In this document: in pieces, positions 12,346-25,300 of the stretch
Layout: each line of letters opens with the position of its first letter
Position numbering within the stretch: position 1 is the stretch's first letter
DNA from: Symbiodinium natans
Taxonomy: Eukaryota > Sar > Dinophyceae > Suessiales > Symbiodiniaceae
Direction: 5' to 3'
DNA length: 64,000 nt
Assembly (NCBI GenBank): GCA_905221605.1
Contig: CAJNDS010000374.1
Span: 90,902-154,901, forward strand
The notes under the pieces: model-generated
Told to the model about the DNA's origin: nothing
Databases searched by the model: none
What the model saw: the letters and a program-made list of their open reading frames with translations, nothing else
Made by a program: the position numbers and the translations under genes

Positions 12346-12591
12346 TTGAGGCTGGTCGGTGATCAAATCGTGGAGATCAACGGGAAGCGCGTGGCCGCGT
12401 TTGACGAGTTCCTCGAGCAGTTCTTGGCCGCGCAGGTCCAGGCAAGCCCCAAGCATCAGTGCAGCTTCAGTGCAGCCTCAGTGCAAGATGCAGCAGGAAT
12501 CGCAATGTTTTCCGTGCTTCAGGGCTTCCCCATCACCTTCAGTGTGCTCCGACGGGAAGCTCCAGAGCAAGTGCCGGAAGAGGCTGTGAGG
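12346..12591 (+). CDS. PDZ-like domain segment (exon or exons)
   Basis: The plus frame reads VGDQIVEINGKRV followed by a helical stretch (AFDEFLEQF) and, about 55 residues later, GFPITFSVLRRE. The first motif matches the G-D-x-I-x-x-I-N-G strand-turn of PDZ domains, and ITFSVLRRE fits the last PDZ strand. PDZ domains bind C-terminal peptides and scaffold proteins. The stretch between the two motifs is Ser/Gln/Ala-rich and may contain a small intron. It lies 3.8 kb upstream of the first myosin segment on the same strand. It could be an N-terminal part of that gene, as in myosin XVIII-like proteins, or a separate gene; nothing here joins them. Start codon and transcript ends are unknown. Confidence 0.5.
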
Positions 12592-12659
12592 GGTAAGGGA
12601 AGCAAAACAGCAGAACACCTGGCAGTCCGAGGATCCGCTGGAGAGCTTCTTCAGTGAGA

Positions 12660-15600
12660 TGGACTTTGCGGATCTGGCCGGACGGCCGGGGACGTAGAGC
12701 GAGGGGTAAAAAACAATTTGCACCAAATGACTCAGCCCAAGACACGGTAGAACTCGGTAGAAGCCATCCAAGCAAACTTTCCCAGGCTGAAAAGCAAGTT
12801 TGGCGGGTCCCCCGGCAAGGCAGGGCCAAGCTAAGGCAGCTAAGTGCCGCCGAAAGCAGTTGTCCGGAAGGTGGCAGTTGAATCAGTTGATTGAGTCTCA
12901 CGCTTTGTTCAAAAGAGCCCCTTTGTGACTTGGAGGCCGAGCTGGCAAGCGCGGGCACTGGCAGCTCAGGTCTGAGCAGATGTAGTCAGATGTAATCAGA
13001 TCTAATCAGATGTGCTTAGAGATGGAAGTGTGACTTCCACAGCTTGGGGCAGCTTGGGGGATGGGGATGGCCCAGAACCAACGTCTCACTGAAAACTGCA
13101 GCCTTGAGCCTCCACAACTGACTGGCACCGCGAGTGGTATTCGTTCCACTCCCACGGCCCTTTTGCCCACCGGCAGGTGATGCCATTTTGGAGAACCCCT
13201 ACATCCAGGCGCGTCGCGCCTCCTCCGCAACTTCTCCGTGGAGATATTCGCGCGCCCGCGAAAGAGAACGAACCCTTTCTGGGGGAGGCTTTGCGCCGGA
13301 GGCGCACTGAGCTGAGCAAGAGCCCGGAGGGCTGGAGCCACTGGCAGATGTCGCGTTCAGTTCATCTCAGTTCCAACGTGCTGAGTTTCTCCATGGGGCC
13401 TCCCTTGTCCTCCCTTTGTCCTCCCTTTGTCCTCCCTTTGCCTCTTCTCTTGTGCTCTTTGTTCTCTGCTGTCATTCCCTCTTCCGACTGTTCCTCTCTC
13501 CTCTCTCCGCTAGGAGCGAGGACAGCCCGTCGCTCGCTGCCAAGATGGCCACGGAGCGCGGGGACGCCCTCGCCACGCTGTGCCTCGGATTGGAATACGC
13601 ACATCCTGGCCCTCGTGCGTTTGCTGCTCCCTCTCTCTCTCTCCTTCTCTCCCCTTTGCTCTTTCACTTCTTTCCTTGTGACGTCACTCCGAGCACTCGA
13701 GCGAGGAGCCGGGCGTCCACCGACACGCCTCGGAGGCGAGCGTACCCCAAGGAGAGCGAGAGAGAGAGAGAGGGTCGCCCTCAGAGGCAGAGGCAGAGGC
13801 AGAGGCAAAGAGAGTTGGATGGCTTTATGACAGGGGGGAACAGGTTGAAACAGCAACCAAGGGCCAAGGGATACCTTGCTGACCGCCCGGGCCTCTGGTG
13901 GGCGAACGCACGGGTGAAGGGCTGCGGCCAGGATCCCTCACACCTGTAGGAAGAAATTCAAAAGTCTCAGAACGGGACGGGGGCACGGCGCCAACGACTG
14001 CGGAAGAAGGGGCCGGTGTTTCAGAGGTCTTCGCCCCCGTTGCCCCCGAAAAAAGGCTTACAGCGGCATACCAAAGCAAAGGCAAAGAAGGGAAGTAAGG
14101 GAAGTAAGGGAAGTAAGGGAAGTAAGGGAAGTAAGGGAAGTAAGGGAAGTAAGGGAAGTAAGGGAAGTAAGGGAAGTAAGGGAAGTAAGGGAAGTAAGGG
14201 AAGTAAGGGAAGTAAGGGAAGTAAGGGAAGTAAGGGAAGTAAGGGAAGTAAGGGGAGGCCGCAGCTGAAAGATCACCAGAGGAACAGTGTCAGAATCTCC
14301 AGGAGCCGAATTTGCAAGACAGAAAACGTCTTCAACACGTTTGTGAGAATAATGCCTGCGCAAGTTCGAGGCTGCCTCCACCTGTCATGTCCCGTTGCGG
14401 GACGACATGATGGAACAGCACTTCTGCGGCTTCCCGATTTAAGAGTCTCTTGAGCTTGGTCCTGACATCGAACTTGCTCTCAAACAGAACAAAGAGACCT
14501 TGGTGTGCAGCAATTTGTGTGCAGAGCGGTGCAAAAAGAACAGGTTTGACCGGAAACCTGGCCTACTTGATTGGCGAGGGTCCAAGAACAAGCTGTGGTC
14601 AGTTCGCCAAGATGGTCTCTTCGAAGTCTCTCGGCTCCCTCTCTCTTTGTGGATACAGAGGCGTGCTCCATCCTGCTCTATACAGATATCTGTTCTTGGA
14701 GCTGGAGAACGGAAGCATCTGCACTGGCGTGTCTGTCTGTTTGTATCCACCGCACGCCTTGTTTTCTTTCAGACGACCAGAAATACAGCCTGACATCATC
14801 AAAAGCTTGTTCTGCGATGGGTTTTCGTGGTAGCTGCCGAGCTGCAGATCCACAGGGGGATCCCCCCAACAGTTCGTGTGCTGTTCGCTGAGGTCCCTTT
14901 GCGTCATGAGGCCATGCCACGAGAAGGAGGTGGAGCGTTGGCCTGCGGATTTGCCTTCATTGCTTCTCCAATGCGTCCCGTTTCCTGCACAGGTCGCCGA
15001 TGAGCTTCGGACAACCCCCAGAATGGACTACGACTACGCGCAGGTTGAGCTGCGCCGTGATGTGCCATGCCAACGACCACCAGACCTAGTCGCAGGCGCC
15101 AGTGTGGCTGAGCACGAACAAGGCGGACAGTGACAGAAGGACTTTTCTTGGCGTGTGAGAAAGCCAGGGAGCGTTGTCGAGCTTGCCTTTTCTTAGTCTT
15201 GTACCGCCTCCACATCTCTGGGAGCGTGTTTCCATATACCATAGACCCATATAGACGGACACCCACACAAGCACTTGCGCCCAGCAAGCATGGACAAAAT
15301 GCAGACCCAGCAAAACGAATGCACAACAGAAGGTGTCTCAGTACACCTATAGCCTATAGTACATCTATATGGATGCGATTTCAAGATGCCATGCGCAGGT
15401 GCCGAATGCGGTTGTGCTCAGTGCCCGGGGACAGGCAACATAAGGCAAGGGGCAATTAGTGCAAGTTTTTTGTGGTGCATGCAATGGCGCCTGGTGCGGT
15501 GCCAGTTGAAGATGGCAAGGGCGACCTTGGCTCGGCTCAAGCATTGTTAGCGCCTCATATGAGCAGCATGCGGAGGTGGCTAAAACATGATTCACCCCAA

Positions 15601-16125
15601 GCAAGTTGCTCCTTCAGAGGACTTTCAGGCTTCTGAACTGAACTCTTCCTATCGAAAGCGGTCACCCGTTGAGACAACTTGGGGGACCGAGCACCCCCGA
15701 TATCGGCAAAGAGTCTCAGGACAAGAGAGATCAACTGAGCCAAAAGTCAAGAGCTAGCTCCACTGTAGTTTGCCAGCTTCGCCCTGGCGCCGTCAAAAAG
15801 CAGGCGTGCGCAATTCCCCTTGATCAGAGCTTCTTGCTGAACGTCTTCTTACCATATATCTCGAACTTGAGACTTAGTCTCCCGGAGAGTTCTGGAAAGG
15901 GGGGGCGCGCTGAGCGGCGCGCCTGCCCCGCGGTCCTTCTCCCCACGAGATGCAAAGCCAGAGCTACGCACAAGCTCAGGGGCTCAGAGTTGGGGAGGAA
16001 AGAACCATTGGCAGTCAAGAAGTTCAAGAACTTTGGGGCCTTTTCTATGTGAGTGTCTAAGGGCACGTTGATCTGGATCAAGCACGAGGAGGAGGTGCCC
16101 CGGGTAAAATGCTCTTCGCTGGGTT
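12660..16125. other. Mostly non-coding; one doubtful exon
   Basis: After the PDZ-like segment no domain is recognisable. A coding-looking stretch near 13512-13612 reads SLAAKMATERGDALATLCLG after a CTCCGCTAG acceptor-like site, but I do not recognise it. Pyrimidine-rich DNA (13390-13500, 13630-13680) and a minisatellite (14087-14252) fill much of the rest. This may be 5' intron sequence of the downstream myosin gene. Confidence 0.45.
14087..14252. repeat. 9-bp minisatellite GGAAGTAAG
   Basis: About 18 perfect tandem copies. The 9-base period keeps an ORF open (Lys-Gly-Ser repeats on plus, Ser-Leu-Thr on minus), which is why long repetitive ORFs appear; neither is likely to be a protein. Confidence 0.95.
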
Positions 16126-16128
16126 CAT

Positions 16129-16362
16129 TTGGGTCTCTTTGAAATCTTTGAACCCTCCGAGGTATGGATCCAGGCAGAGATCGTCACTGCCAACGACAAA
16201 GAGATCATTGCCCCGGCCTCAGCGGGCCTGGCGGTCACAAGCTTCAGAAACAATCAATGCCCCTCGCTACAATTGCACTGCGTGGAGGTCAAGACAGCAG
16301 AAGACCCAAACAGCAGGATCGTATTGGGGCCTCACGAGCCCATTTTCCTCAGGACTGTCAAG
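16129..16362 (+). CDS. Probable N-terminal exon(s) of the myosin gene
   Basis: One frame reads FEPSEVWIQAEIVTANDKE and later VEVKTAEDPNSRIVLGPHEP. The VW-x(4)-A-x-V pattern resembles the SH3-like N-terminal lobe of myosins, and it lies directly upstream of unmistakable motor exons. Exact splice sites are not clear. Confidence 0.5.
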
Positions 16363-19300
16363 TAGCGGAGCTTTGAGGGATTGAGGGATCGAGGGATCGA
16401 GGGATCTGAAGGCCTGTTGGATGTGCTCAGGACCTCAGATGTTTTCACGTCTGAGGGCCTTTCAGTGCTGGATGACCTGTGCCCCCCTTTCAAGCAATCG
16501 CACGTGGCATGTGGATCAAGCGTTCTGCCGTCGACCTCTTGGGGCATTCGCGAGACGTCCTAGATGTTCAGGTGCCAGCTGACGCACCTCCACGAGCCGG
16601 CAGTGCCTCAAGGGTGTTTCAACACCTGTTTTGAGCCCCCAGTTTTTGAGCCCCGCTTGGTTCAGCACCTTCAGCAGCCTCTCGTGCTGGCCCGAAGCAC
16701 CTGAACAGGTGCTCAGCTCCTTGCAGAACCGCTTCGACATTGACAAGATCTACACCTTCACGGGCCCCATCCTCATCGCGCCGGGGTCCTCGGGGCGATC
16801 GTGAGCGATGTGGTGAGCGATGTGGTGAGCGATGTGGTGAGCGATGTGGTGAGCGATGTGGTGAGCGATGTGGTGAGCGATGTCGGGAGCGGTGGGGGGA
16901 GCGATGGGGGGAGCGATGCGAGCGTTTTTTGAGGCTCAATCCCTTCAAGAGCATACCTGGTCTTTACGATGAGGAGGCCCCATGCCTGTTACAAGCCTCT
17001 GTAGCGCACACCATGGCTCTTAGCAGGTCCTCAGGAGCTTCATGACCACCAAGCCCTCCAGCAAGCCGCCCTCCACCCCAGCTTGCTGTAGAGTGCAGAG
17101 CGGAGTGCAGAGCGGTTGAAGAGGTTTGGAAGGAGTGGGAGGATGTCTGGGGAGAGCGTGTGCCAAAGAGAGGACACACCGTGACACCTGAGAGCAGTCA
17201 CTTCCCTCGCCTTCCCCTCTTTCCCCCTTTGATCCCTTCTCCCTCCTCTGCGCTAGGCACGTCTTCAACACCTCGAACGCCACCTACCGCGGCATCTGCG
17301 ACCGGCGGAAGAGCCAGCCAGGGCCCAGAATAGAGCCGAGATGATGTCTTTTCGCATCAGCGTGCAAGAAAGCGCTCTGTCTCGTCAGGACGGTTCTCAT
17401 CAGCGGCGAGTCTGGAGCTGGAAAGACGGAGACAACGAAGTTCGTGATGCGACCCGACTTATCCTTTAATGTGTCGTGAATAAACATGGTCGAAGCGCGC
17501 AGAGGGAGGAAGGAGACATGAGGAGTCATGTCGTGAGCCACCGGAGCAGAGACTGAGCCAGATGTGTCTCTTGTTGGGCGGGCCAGTGGCGGGCCGTGGC
17601 CCCGCCAGCCGGTTGCGACATCCCGAGCGCGAGCATTTTGTTGAGAGGAGCTTGGGGTAGAGGGAGAAGAGGCGCCCCCCCCCCTGCACCACCCGCTCCA
17701 AAATCCAGCCCTCGCAAGAATGCATGAGAAAGAGATGGGTATGAAAGCATGGGAGCATGAGGAAAGGGGAGAGGAGGAAAGGGGAGAGCAGGAAAGGAGA
17801 GGGGGATGACTTTCTGCGATTCAATAAATATTCAAATCGGTAACCCGCTCTGAGCCTAAACGCCCAGCGGGACTTTCTTCCAGCGCCACCTATGCCACCA
17901 TAGCATTTGTTCCGCCCCCAAGTTTTTCTACAAGAGCGCTGAGGAAGTTCCTGGCTATGGCCGGGGCTGCCGACGGGCAGGTGACCAGTGCCGCGGCCCT
18001 CAAGACTCCCAGATTGGGGGGGGGGGGTTCGAAAAGGAATGAAAAGCATGAACAGAAAACATCAAAAACAATGAGAAAACAGAGCCATCTCCGGCTTCCG
18101 GTCTCTGAGGTGGAGAAGCAAGTCTTGGAGTCGAACCCTTTGCTCGAAGCCTTTGGCAACGCCCGAACACTGAGGCCCTGAGCGAAGTTCTCCGCTGCCA
18201 AAGGATTTGATTTTGAACTCTTGCGTATTAAGCATTGCGAGGAACGACAACTCCAGCCGATTTGGAAAGCTGCGGCGCTCAGGGGAGAACCCTTGTTGTA
18301 CAACGCTATGTGAACAGCCGTGTCGTCCAGGTTCATCGAGCTGCAATTTCGAACTTCCAGCCAAGCGTTGTCCTGAGCTGCAGTTCTTTCCTGGCTGCTC
18401 TCATCTGTCGCGCAGTTTTCTGCTACTCTACCTGTTCTTCTACGATGGTTAACACGATGAGAAGCTAACATGTAAAGCTGATGGATTTGTGTAAAACGAG
18501 GATGCATCATCCTTGGGCGTGGCCGGCGAGAATTGCCGCCTCTGTGGTGCGCGCATCCAGACCTACCTCCTTGAGAAGGCGCATTTCTCCTAAAGGAGAA
18601 GTTGTCAGAGGCAACTGCGTGGGACGCAGGTGCGCGTCTGCGACCAGCAGGAAGGGGAAAGGAATTACCACCTCTTCTACGAGGTGCCGGTTGCAGAGTG
18701 ATCTCTCACATGGGCTGCCGACGTGTGAAACGCTGCGAGACGTGTCCTACTGCATTTTACCAGAGATGTCCCGGCCATTAAGTACCACCTTTTCAGGACC
18801 CTTGCGACTGCACGAGAATTGTTGCGCTTGAATGCTTGCGTCAGCGTGCGATGTGCGGTCTCTTTCGGCCCACTGCGCAAACCAACACTGATTCTCAGCT
18901 GGAGCTATTGCTTGTGAAGCCTTTAAGTCAAATTTCCTTGCTCCGGATGCACTGGCGTCCGTGTGCGCGAGTCCTGCTCCTCCTCCAAACAATTATCTGC
19001 ATTGCTATGTATATAAATAAATGCTCACCGCCCCCCTTCCGATGACCCACCGTGAGGCCGTGTCGGAGTAAGAAATCCATATTTAGTCATGGGTATGAAT
19101 TTAATAAGAACCCTATTAATTGAATGCAAACCCTATGAAAATTAATACGAATTCGATTAACAATTAATAAGACTCGTATTGCAATGAATAAGAATCTTAT
19201 TGAATTAATAGGAAAATGACTTGGAATCATATTTGAGTCATAGGAACTCTCTATCAAACGTCATGGGAATGCTATAAAGATGTAGAAATAATGATAGGGC

Positions 19301-22300
19301 CCCTGTGAAGAATAGTAGGACGCCTGTGAAAATGAAAAGGGACCCTTTTTGAATTCACGGGAATATGGGAATTCTATTAGATCTAAATAGGAATCCTATT
19401 AATATTTCTCTTGATCTTGTTATGATGAACTAGAATCCTATTCAAATTATGAGGAACCCCACTAAAATTCATAAGAGCCCTTTTACAAATTAAGAGGATT
19501 CTTTTCAATGAAGAGGGTCCTACCATCAATAGGAATTTATAAGCAACACCATTAAAAATCACAAGAACCCTATTGCAAATTAATATGAATCCTTTGAAAA
19601 TGAAGAGAAATCCTCCTAAATTTTTTGGAACCAATAGGAATCCTACAACAAATAAATGTGGTTCGGATTTCTCGGCTTCCTGTTAGAATTAATGTGATGT
19701 TGGCTCCAAAACCATCTTTGTACGAAGCATAAGAACCCTATTGCAACTTAATAGGAATCCTTATAAAATGAAGAGAAATCCTACTAAAATTAATAGGCCC
19801 TGAGCTGTGTGTGGACCACAGCGTGTGGTAGGCTCAAGGGCGCCGTCGCAGGATTTGGCCGCCTGTGACTGCCGGTGCCCCGGAGGCGGACCAACCCACA
19901 CGGCCCTGCTGGGCCTGGTGCTGCTGGCTGGTGCTGCTTGCTACGTGGGTGCCCTACGCTGGTGCTGCTGGCTACTTGGGTGCCCTGCTGGCTGGCTGGT
20001 ACTTGGGTGCCCTGCATGGCCTGGTGCTGCTGGCTGGTGCTGCTTGCTACTTGGGTGCCCTGCTGGGCCTGGTGCTGCTGGATGGTTGCTACTTGGGTTG
20101 GGTGCCCTACTAGGCCTGGTGCTGCTGGCTGGTGCTGCTTGCTACTTGGGTGCCCTGCTGGGCCTGGTGCAGCTGGATGCCTGCTACTTGGGTGCCCTGC
20201 TGGGCGTGGTGCTGCTGGGGTGCTGCTTGCTGCTTGTTTGCTCTGCTGGGCCTGGTGCTGCTGGCTGGTGCTGCTTGCTACTTGGGTGCCCTGCTGGGCG
20301 TGGTGCTGCTGGCTGGTGCTGCTTGCTACTTGGGTGTCCTGCTGGGCCTGGTGCTGCTGGCTGGTGCTGCTTGCTACTTGGGTGCCCTACTGGACTGCTG
20401 GCTGGTGCTGCTTCCTACTTGGGTGCTCTGCTGGGCGGTGCCTGCCGGCTGGTGCTTGCGTGCTACTTGGGTGCCCTGCTGGGCCTGGTGCTGCTGGATG
20501 GTTGCTACTTGGGTGCCCTGCTGGGCCTGGTGCTGCTGGCTGGTGCTGCTTGCTACTTGGGTGCCCTACTAGGCCTGGTGCTGCTGGCTGGTGCTGCTTG
20601 CTACTTGGGTGCCCTGCTGGGCCTGGTGCAGCTGGATGCCTGCTACTTGGGTGCCCTGCTGGGTGTGGTGCTGCTGGGGTGCTGCTTGCTGCTTGTTTGC
20701 TGTGCTGGGCCTGGTGCTGCTGACTGGTGCTGCTTGTACTTGGGTGCCGTGCTGGGCCTGGTGGTGCTGGCTGGTGCTTGCGTGCTGCTTGGCTGCCCTG
20801 CTGGATGCTTGCTACTTGGGTGCCCTTCTGGGTGTGGTGTTGCTGGCTGGTGCTGCTTGCTACTTGGGTGCTGTGCTGGGCCTGGTGCTGGCTGGTGCTG
20901 CTTGCTACTTGTGTGCCCTGCTGGGCGCGGTGCTGCTGGTGCTGCTTGCTACTTGGGTGCCAGCGCCTGGTCCTGCTGGTGCAGCCGCTTCTGCCCCAGA
21001 CCCCCGAAAACCTGGGTCTGGGCCAGATGTGTCTCATGGCTCAGGGATGCCACAGGTGCCACAGGTGCAAGGTACCTATTGGGTGCCCTACTGGGCTGGT
21101 GCTGCTGGCTGGTGCTGCTTGCTACTTGGGTGCCCTGCTGGGCCTGGTGCTGCTGGCTGGTGCTTGCTTGCTACTTGGGTGCCACCTGGTGCTGCTGGAT
21201 GGTTGCTACTTGGGTGACCTGCTGGAGCTACTTGCTGGACCTGGTGCTGCTGGCTGGTGCTGCTTGCTACTTGGGTGCCCTGCTGGGCCTGGTGCTGCTG
21301 GCTGGTGCTGCTGGCTGGTGGTGCTGCCTGGTGCTGCTGGCTGGTGCCGCTGGTACTTGAGTGCCCTGCTGGTGTGGTGCCTGCTGGTGGTACTTGCGTG
21401 CTACTTGGGTGCCCGGCTGGGCCTGGTGCTGCTGGTGCTTGCTACTTGGGTGCCCTGCCGGGTCTGGTGCTGCTGGCTGGTGCTTGCGTGCTACTTGGGT
21501 GGTGTGCTGGGCCTGGTGCTGCTGGATGCTTGCTACTTGGATGCCTTGCTGGGCGTGGTGTTGCTGGCTGGTGCTGTTTGCTACTTGGGTGCTGGGCGTG
21601 GTGCTGCTGGCTGGATCTGCTTGCTACTTGGGTGCTGTGCTGGGCGTGGTGCTGCCGGCTGGTGCTGCTTGCTACTTGGGTGCCCTGCTGGGTCTGGTGC
21701 TGCTGGCTGGTGCTGCTTGCTACTTGGGTGCCAGCGCCTGGTGCTGCTGGCTGGTGCTGATTGCTACTTGGGTTCCAGCGCCTGGCGCTGCTGGCTGGTG
21801 CAGCCGCTTCCAGACCCCCGTTCTGAGGCCGAAAACCTGGGTCTGGGCCAGATGTGGAATCACAGGAATGGCACAGGTGCTACAGGTGCAAGGTACGCAG
21901 GTGACCGCATCTCCACGGGAGGGTTGGCTATTTCGGTGCCCTACTGGTCCTGGTGCTGCTGGCTGGTGCTGCTTGCTACTTGGGTGCCCTGCTGGGCCGG
22001 TGCTGCTGGCTGGTGCTTGCGTGCTACTTGGGTGCCGGGTGCTACTTCTTGGCTGGTGGTGCAGGCTGGTGCTGCTGGCTGGTGCCGCTGGCTGGTGCTT
22101 GCTGGTACTTGCGTGCTACTTGGGTGCCCTCCTAAACCTGGTGCTGCTGGTGCTTGCTACTTGGGTGCCCTGCCGGGCCTGGTGCTGCTGGCTGGTGCTT
22201 GCGTGCTACTTGGGTGCCCTGCTGGGCCGGTGCTGCTGGATGGTTGCTACTTGGATGTTTGGTGGGCGTGGTGTTGCTGCTTGGGTGGTCTGCCCTCCGG

Positions 22301-25300
22301 GCTGGCTGCCGACTGGTGCTGCTTGCTACTTAAGTGCCCTGCTGGGCCTGGTGCTGCCGGCTGGTGCTGCTGCTGGCTCTGCTGGGGCTGGTGCTGCTTG
22401 GTACTTGAGTGCCATGCAGCCGCTTCTGCCCCAAACCCTCGTTCTGCCAGATTCTCTGGTCTCATGGCTCAGGAATGCCACAGGTGCCACAGGTGCAAGA
22501 CCGCATCTCCACCCGAGGGGTTGGACCAACTGGCTACTTGGGTGCCCTGCTGGGCCTGGTTGCTGGTGCTGCTTGCTACTTGGGTCTACTTGCGTGCTCT
22601 GCTGGGCCTGGCGCCACTGGTGCTGCATGCTACTGGTGTGCCCTGCTACTGGTGCTGCTGGCGGGTGCAGCTTGCTACTCTGGTGCCCTGCTGGGCCTGG
22701 CGCTGCTGGCTGGTGCTGCTTGGTTCTTGGGCGCCATGCTGGTTGCCCTGCTGGTGGTTGGTGCTTGCGTGCTACTTGGTGGGCCTGCTGGCTGGTGCTG
22801 CTTGCCTGGTGCTGCTGGCTGGTGCTGATTGCTACTGGGTCCCTGCTGGGCCTGGTGCTGCTGGTTCTTGCGTGCTACTTGGGTGCTCTGCTGGGCCTGG
22901 TGCTGGCTGGTGCTGCTTACTACTTGGGTGCCCTTCTCGGCCTGGTGCCCTGCTGGGCCTTTAGCCTGCTGTGCCTGCGCCGCTGGTGCGCGCCTGTTGC
23001 GTGCAGTTCTTTATCGTCTCTTGGCCGGGTGCTCCCGGGGCGCTCTGCCAGCTTGAACTCCAAGCGGAGGGGCTATGACGTTGTACGGAGCCCCTGAGAT
23101 GCCGGGAGGGATGGCGCCTTAGGCACGGCACTGCTACGAGCAGGTGCCAGCACTCACTCACTCACTCACTCACTCACTCACTAAAATTAATAGGAACCAC
23201 TAGGAAACCAAAAAAAAATGGAAATTAACAGAAACCATAGGAATCCTTCTACATTGAATAAGAACCCTATGAAAATTCAAAAGAATATTATGAAATGGTA
23301 GAGGAGTCCTTTTAAGATGGTTAGGAACCCTTTGACGCTAATCGGAATTTTTTAGGAACCCCAGGCAAAATTCATAAGAAGAACCCTATTACAAATTGAT
23401 AGGAATCCGTTGAAAATGGAGAGGAATCCTACTAAAATGAATAGGAACCAATAGGAATCCTACAAAATTCAATGTGGTTCGTTTTCAACAGTTCTAGGCT
23501 TCCTGATATGAATCTTAAAAAAGAAGTATGGGCCCTTTTTCATTTCAGAGGAACCCTTTTGGAATTAGAAGAACCACTTTAAAATGATTAAGAGCCTTGT
23601 TGAAATGCATGAGAACCTTATTGAAAAGTACTAGGAATCCTATGACGTTGAATAAGAACCCTCTGAAAGTTCATAAGGCTAAAAGTAAAATGAAAAGAAG
23701 TCCTATAAAGATGGTTAGGAACCCCTTAACATTAATAGGAATAGGAATGCTATTGCTGAGATTAATATAACACTGACCAAAACCAACCTTGTCCCGCTGA
23801 AAAGAAAGAGCCTCCAAGCATGCTGACACGTCCTGCTTCGAAAGAAAACCGTCCACTGGACAGCTACATGTAGAGCTGAACGGTTCTGGCCCGAGAGAGG
23901 TACGAGGCAAAACCAAAAAACCATAAACAACATGCTTTTTAGAGAATGGGGCGGGGTATTTGAAAAAGAGTTTTTTTGGTTTTGCCTCGAAAAAGATGGT
24001 TTTCTATGAAAAACAATCTTTTTACGAGGCAAAATCAACAAAAACATCTTTTTCAACATCCCCCCCCCCCCCCCCCCCCATTCTCTTAAAAAGTTGGGTG
24101 TTTTGGTTTCTTGGTCTCGCCCGTGTCGGCGTCCAGTCCTGTGGTCCGTGTGGGGTCTGTTTTGTCGAGAGACAGCCACTGAAAGTAGAAGAATATAGGG
24201 CACGAGCGGGTTTTAAACGGTATTTACGATGGAAACAGATCTGGGTGGGTCATGGGGGGGGGGGGGGGGTTGGTCGTCCCCCCCCCCCCCCCCCTGGAAC
24301 CCAGGTCTGACCAGAGATCCAGGATCTTCGATTCGGGTTCCGGGGCCGATTCAACCTGAATCGGGTCGATTCAACCTGAATCGGGCGCCGGAACCAAGAA
24401 CCAAGAATTCCACAAAAACTTTTCCTGGGAATCTTGGTTCTTGGTTCTTGGTTCCGGGGGCCGATTCAACCTGAACCGGGGCCCGGAATTAAGAACCAAG
24501 ATTCCCACAGAACTTTTCCTGGAAATCTTGGTTCTTGGTTCCGGGGGCCGATTCAACCTGAATCGCGCCGATTCAGGTTGAATCGGTAAATCTTGCTACG
24601 GTTTGAGCAATGGCCAGAAAGATGCAACCTCTGTTCACATGCGGGGGGGCCTTTGGATCATAAAGGAGAGTCCCTAAGTTTTTTAAAAACTTGTCCATAA
24701 ATCCTGTTTTCGCTAAACCCTAAAGAGCGGGATCCTTACGTCTTCTTCCCTAAATCGTATTCCCTTAATCTTATTCCCCAAACCCTATGCCGAAAAACCA
24801 TGCATAAGGCGGGTGGTCCTTATAAGTAACGAAAAGACAGAAGCCTTAATCTCGAAGACAATGGCCCTATTCCCTAAATCCTTTCGCTCAATCCCAAAGA
24901 GTGGGATCCCCAAAGCGAAGTCTAAATTCCTAAGCCCTAAAGAGGGGCTTCTTAAATTCTAAAGATCCCTGGGAAAGCTTTTTACATCCTAAGCAACCTA
25001 ACCCTACTCCCTAAAGCCGACATAGTTCCCTGCAGTGGGTCAGTGGGTCTCTCTGAGTCAGCCAGGCGGGTGGCAAAAAATAACCGACATAAATATAAGC
25101 AAATAAAGCTCTCATAGATAGATTTGGAAACTACCCGTTTCAAGTACGGGAACCCTAGAACCAAGAATAACCTTGGACCTTCAACCCTAAACCCTAAGTG
25201 TTGAAGCGTAGTACCTGCACATGTCTAGCTGTAGCTCGTTGTTTTCCTTTGCTTATAGGCCCAAACCAAAGCCTTGAGCATGTCATTTTTTTACGTATGT

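Noticed and set aside
14016-14453. ORF with Lys-Gly-Ser repeats
   Set aside because: Product of a 9-base minisatellite with no flanking conserved protein sequence.
19807-23097. ORFs of 517, 745 and 578 codons with LLAGAACYLGALLG repeats
   Set aside because: The 48-base tandem unit is a multiple of three and open in all plus frames and one minus frame; there is no conserved non-repeat domain.
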